DNA from: Firmicutes bacterium UBA5388
GTDB lineage: Bacteria; Bacillota; UBA4882; UBA10575
Assembly: GCA_002409975.1 (NCBI GenBank)
Contig: DHOO01000039.1
Location: 50,553-91,495 of the forward strand
DNA length: 40,943 bases
Direction: 5' to 3'
Shown: piece by piece, positions 40,914 through 40,943 of the stretch
Layout of the letters: each line of letters opens with the position of its first letter
Position numbering within the stretch: the stretch's first letter is position 1
Program-made: the position numbers and the translations under genes
Notes under the pieces: generated by a model
The model's database searches: none
The model's input: only the letters and a program-made list of their open reading frames with translations
What the model was told of the DNA's origin: nothing

Positions 40914-40943
40914 ATCATTTCATGTGCGCGGGCGGTAGCCAGC
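40914..40943. repeat. Repeat family 1, 30-base exact copy at window edge
   Basis: Identical to 1661-1690 over 30 bases (starts ATCATTTCATGTGCGCGG) in the same orientation, and cut by the window end, so the repeat probably continues. Confidence 0.8.

Larger units (their letters stand above)
40137..40943. other. 807-bp gene-free AT-rich region upstream of mcp
   Basis: No plausible reading frame with a ribosome site occurs on either strand. The region holds two copies of repeat family 2 and pieces of repeat family 1, described separately. The promoter of mcp must be near 40140-40260, but I could not pick a convincing one. Confidence 0.6.

Noticed and set aside
1..40943. CRISPR array, tRNA/rRNA genes, prophage
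   Set aside because: No regularly spaced repeats of the right size, no cloverleaf with CCA-type ends or rRNA segment recognised, and no cas, integrase or phage structural genes.

Overview
The window looks like chromosome from a spore-forming, AT-rich member of the Bacillota (clostridial type, possibly one of the deep lineages that keep some two-membrane traits). The evidence is an alpha/beta small acid-soluble spore protein, a complete cotJABC spore-coat operon, the Bacillota-style block miaB-mutS-mutL-miaA-hfq followed by an 'aluminium-resistance' PLP enzyme, a PRK06851-type ATPase and DegV proteins. An OmpH/Skp-like protein hints at an outer membrane or its relic. The species cannot be named from the sequence. 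Most genes lie on the minus strand, ribosome binding sites are strong, and TTG start codons are frequent (eight by my reading).

Layout. 0.1-2.2 kb: two small unknown proteins, an MgtC/SapB membrane protein and a membrane-anchored zinc-ribbon protein. 2.2-11.5 kb: a housekeeping block read right to left: miaB, mutS, mutL, miaA, hfq, terminator, prephenate dehydratase, PLP lyase. 11.6-13.2 kb: sporulation genes (SASP and cotJA-cotJB-cotJC; the 48-residue cotJA is easy to miss). 13.2-13.7 kb: a gene-poor stretch with three hairpins and a copy of an intergenic repeat, followed by a small unknown ORF. 13.9-15.2 kb: ccdA plus a membrane-tethered thioredoxin, an extracytoplasmic thiol-reducing pair with a good sigma-A promoter. 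15.3-22.9 kb: a sugar-alcohol catabolic locus read right to left: LacI regulator, solute-binding protein, two ABC permeases, two zinc polyol dehydrogenases and a PfkB sugar kinase. A plausible route is import of a polyol, oxidation to a ketose and phosphorylation. No transporter ATPase is encoded here, so a shared one is expected elsewhere.

23.5-28.9 kb: single genes on both strands: a double-P-loop ATPase with a damaged second Walker A, an alpha-oxoamine synthase that resembles bacterial serine palmitoyltransferase, a convergent short-chain dehydrogenase, an OmpH-like protein, a LysM mini-protein and PhoU. 29.1-34.4 kb: tandem degV genes, a small membrane protein, DeoD, a Cof-type HAD phosphatase and an aldo/keto reductase with a ferredoxin tail. 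34.5-40.1 kb: a chemosensory cluster, mcp-cheW-cheA-cheW, without cheY, cheB or cheR in view.

The main unexplained material is non-coding. One family of GC-rich intergenic repeats recurs at about 1.6, 13.6, 24.6 and 40.6-40.9 kb, with a 30-base exact direct copy near the left end and at the right edge. A second family flanks the mcp gene. Two other stretches (13.44-13.55 kb and 24.69-24.85 kb) have the look of structured RNA or mobile-element ends. I found no tRNA, rRNA, CRISPR array, transposase or phage gene.
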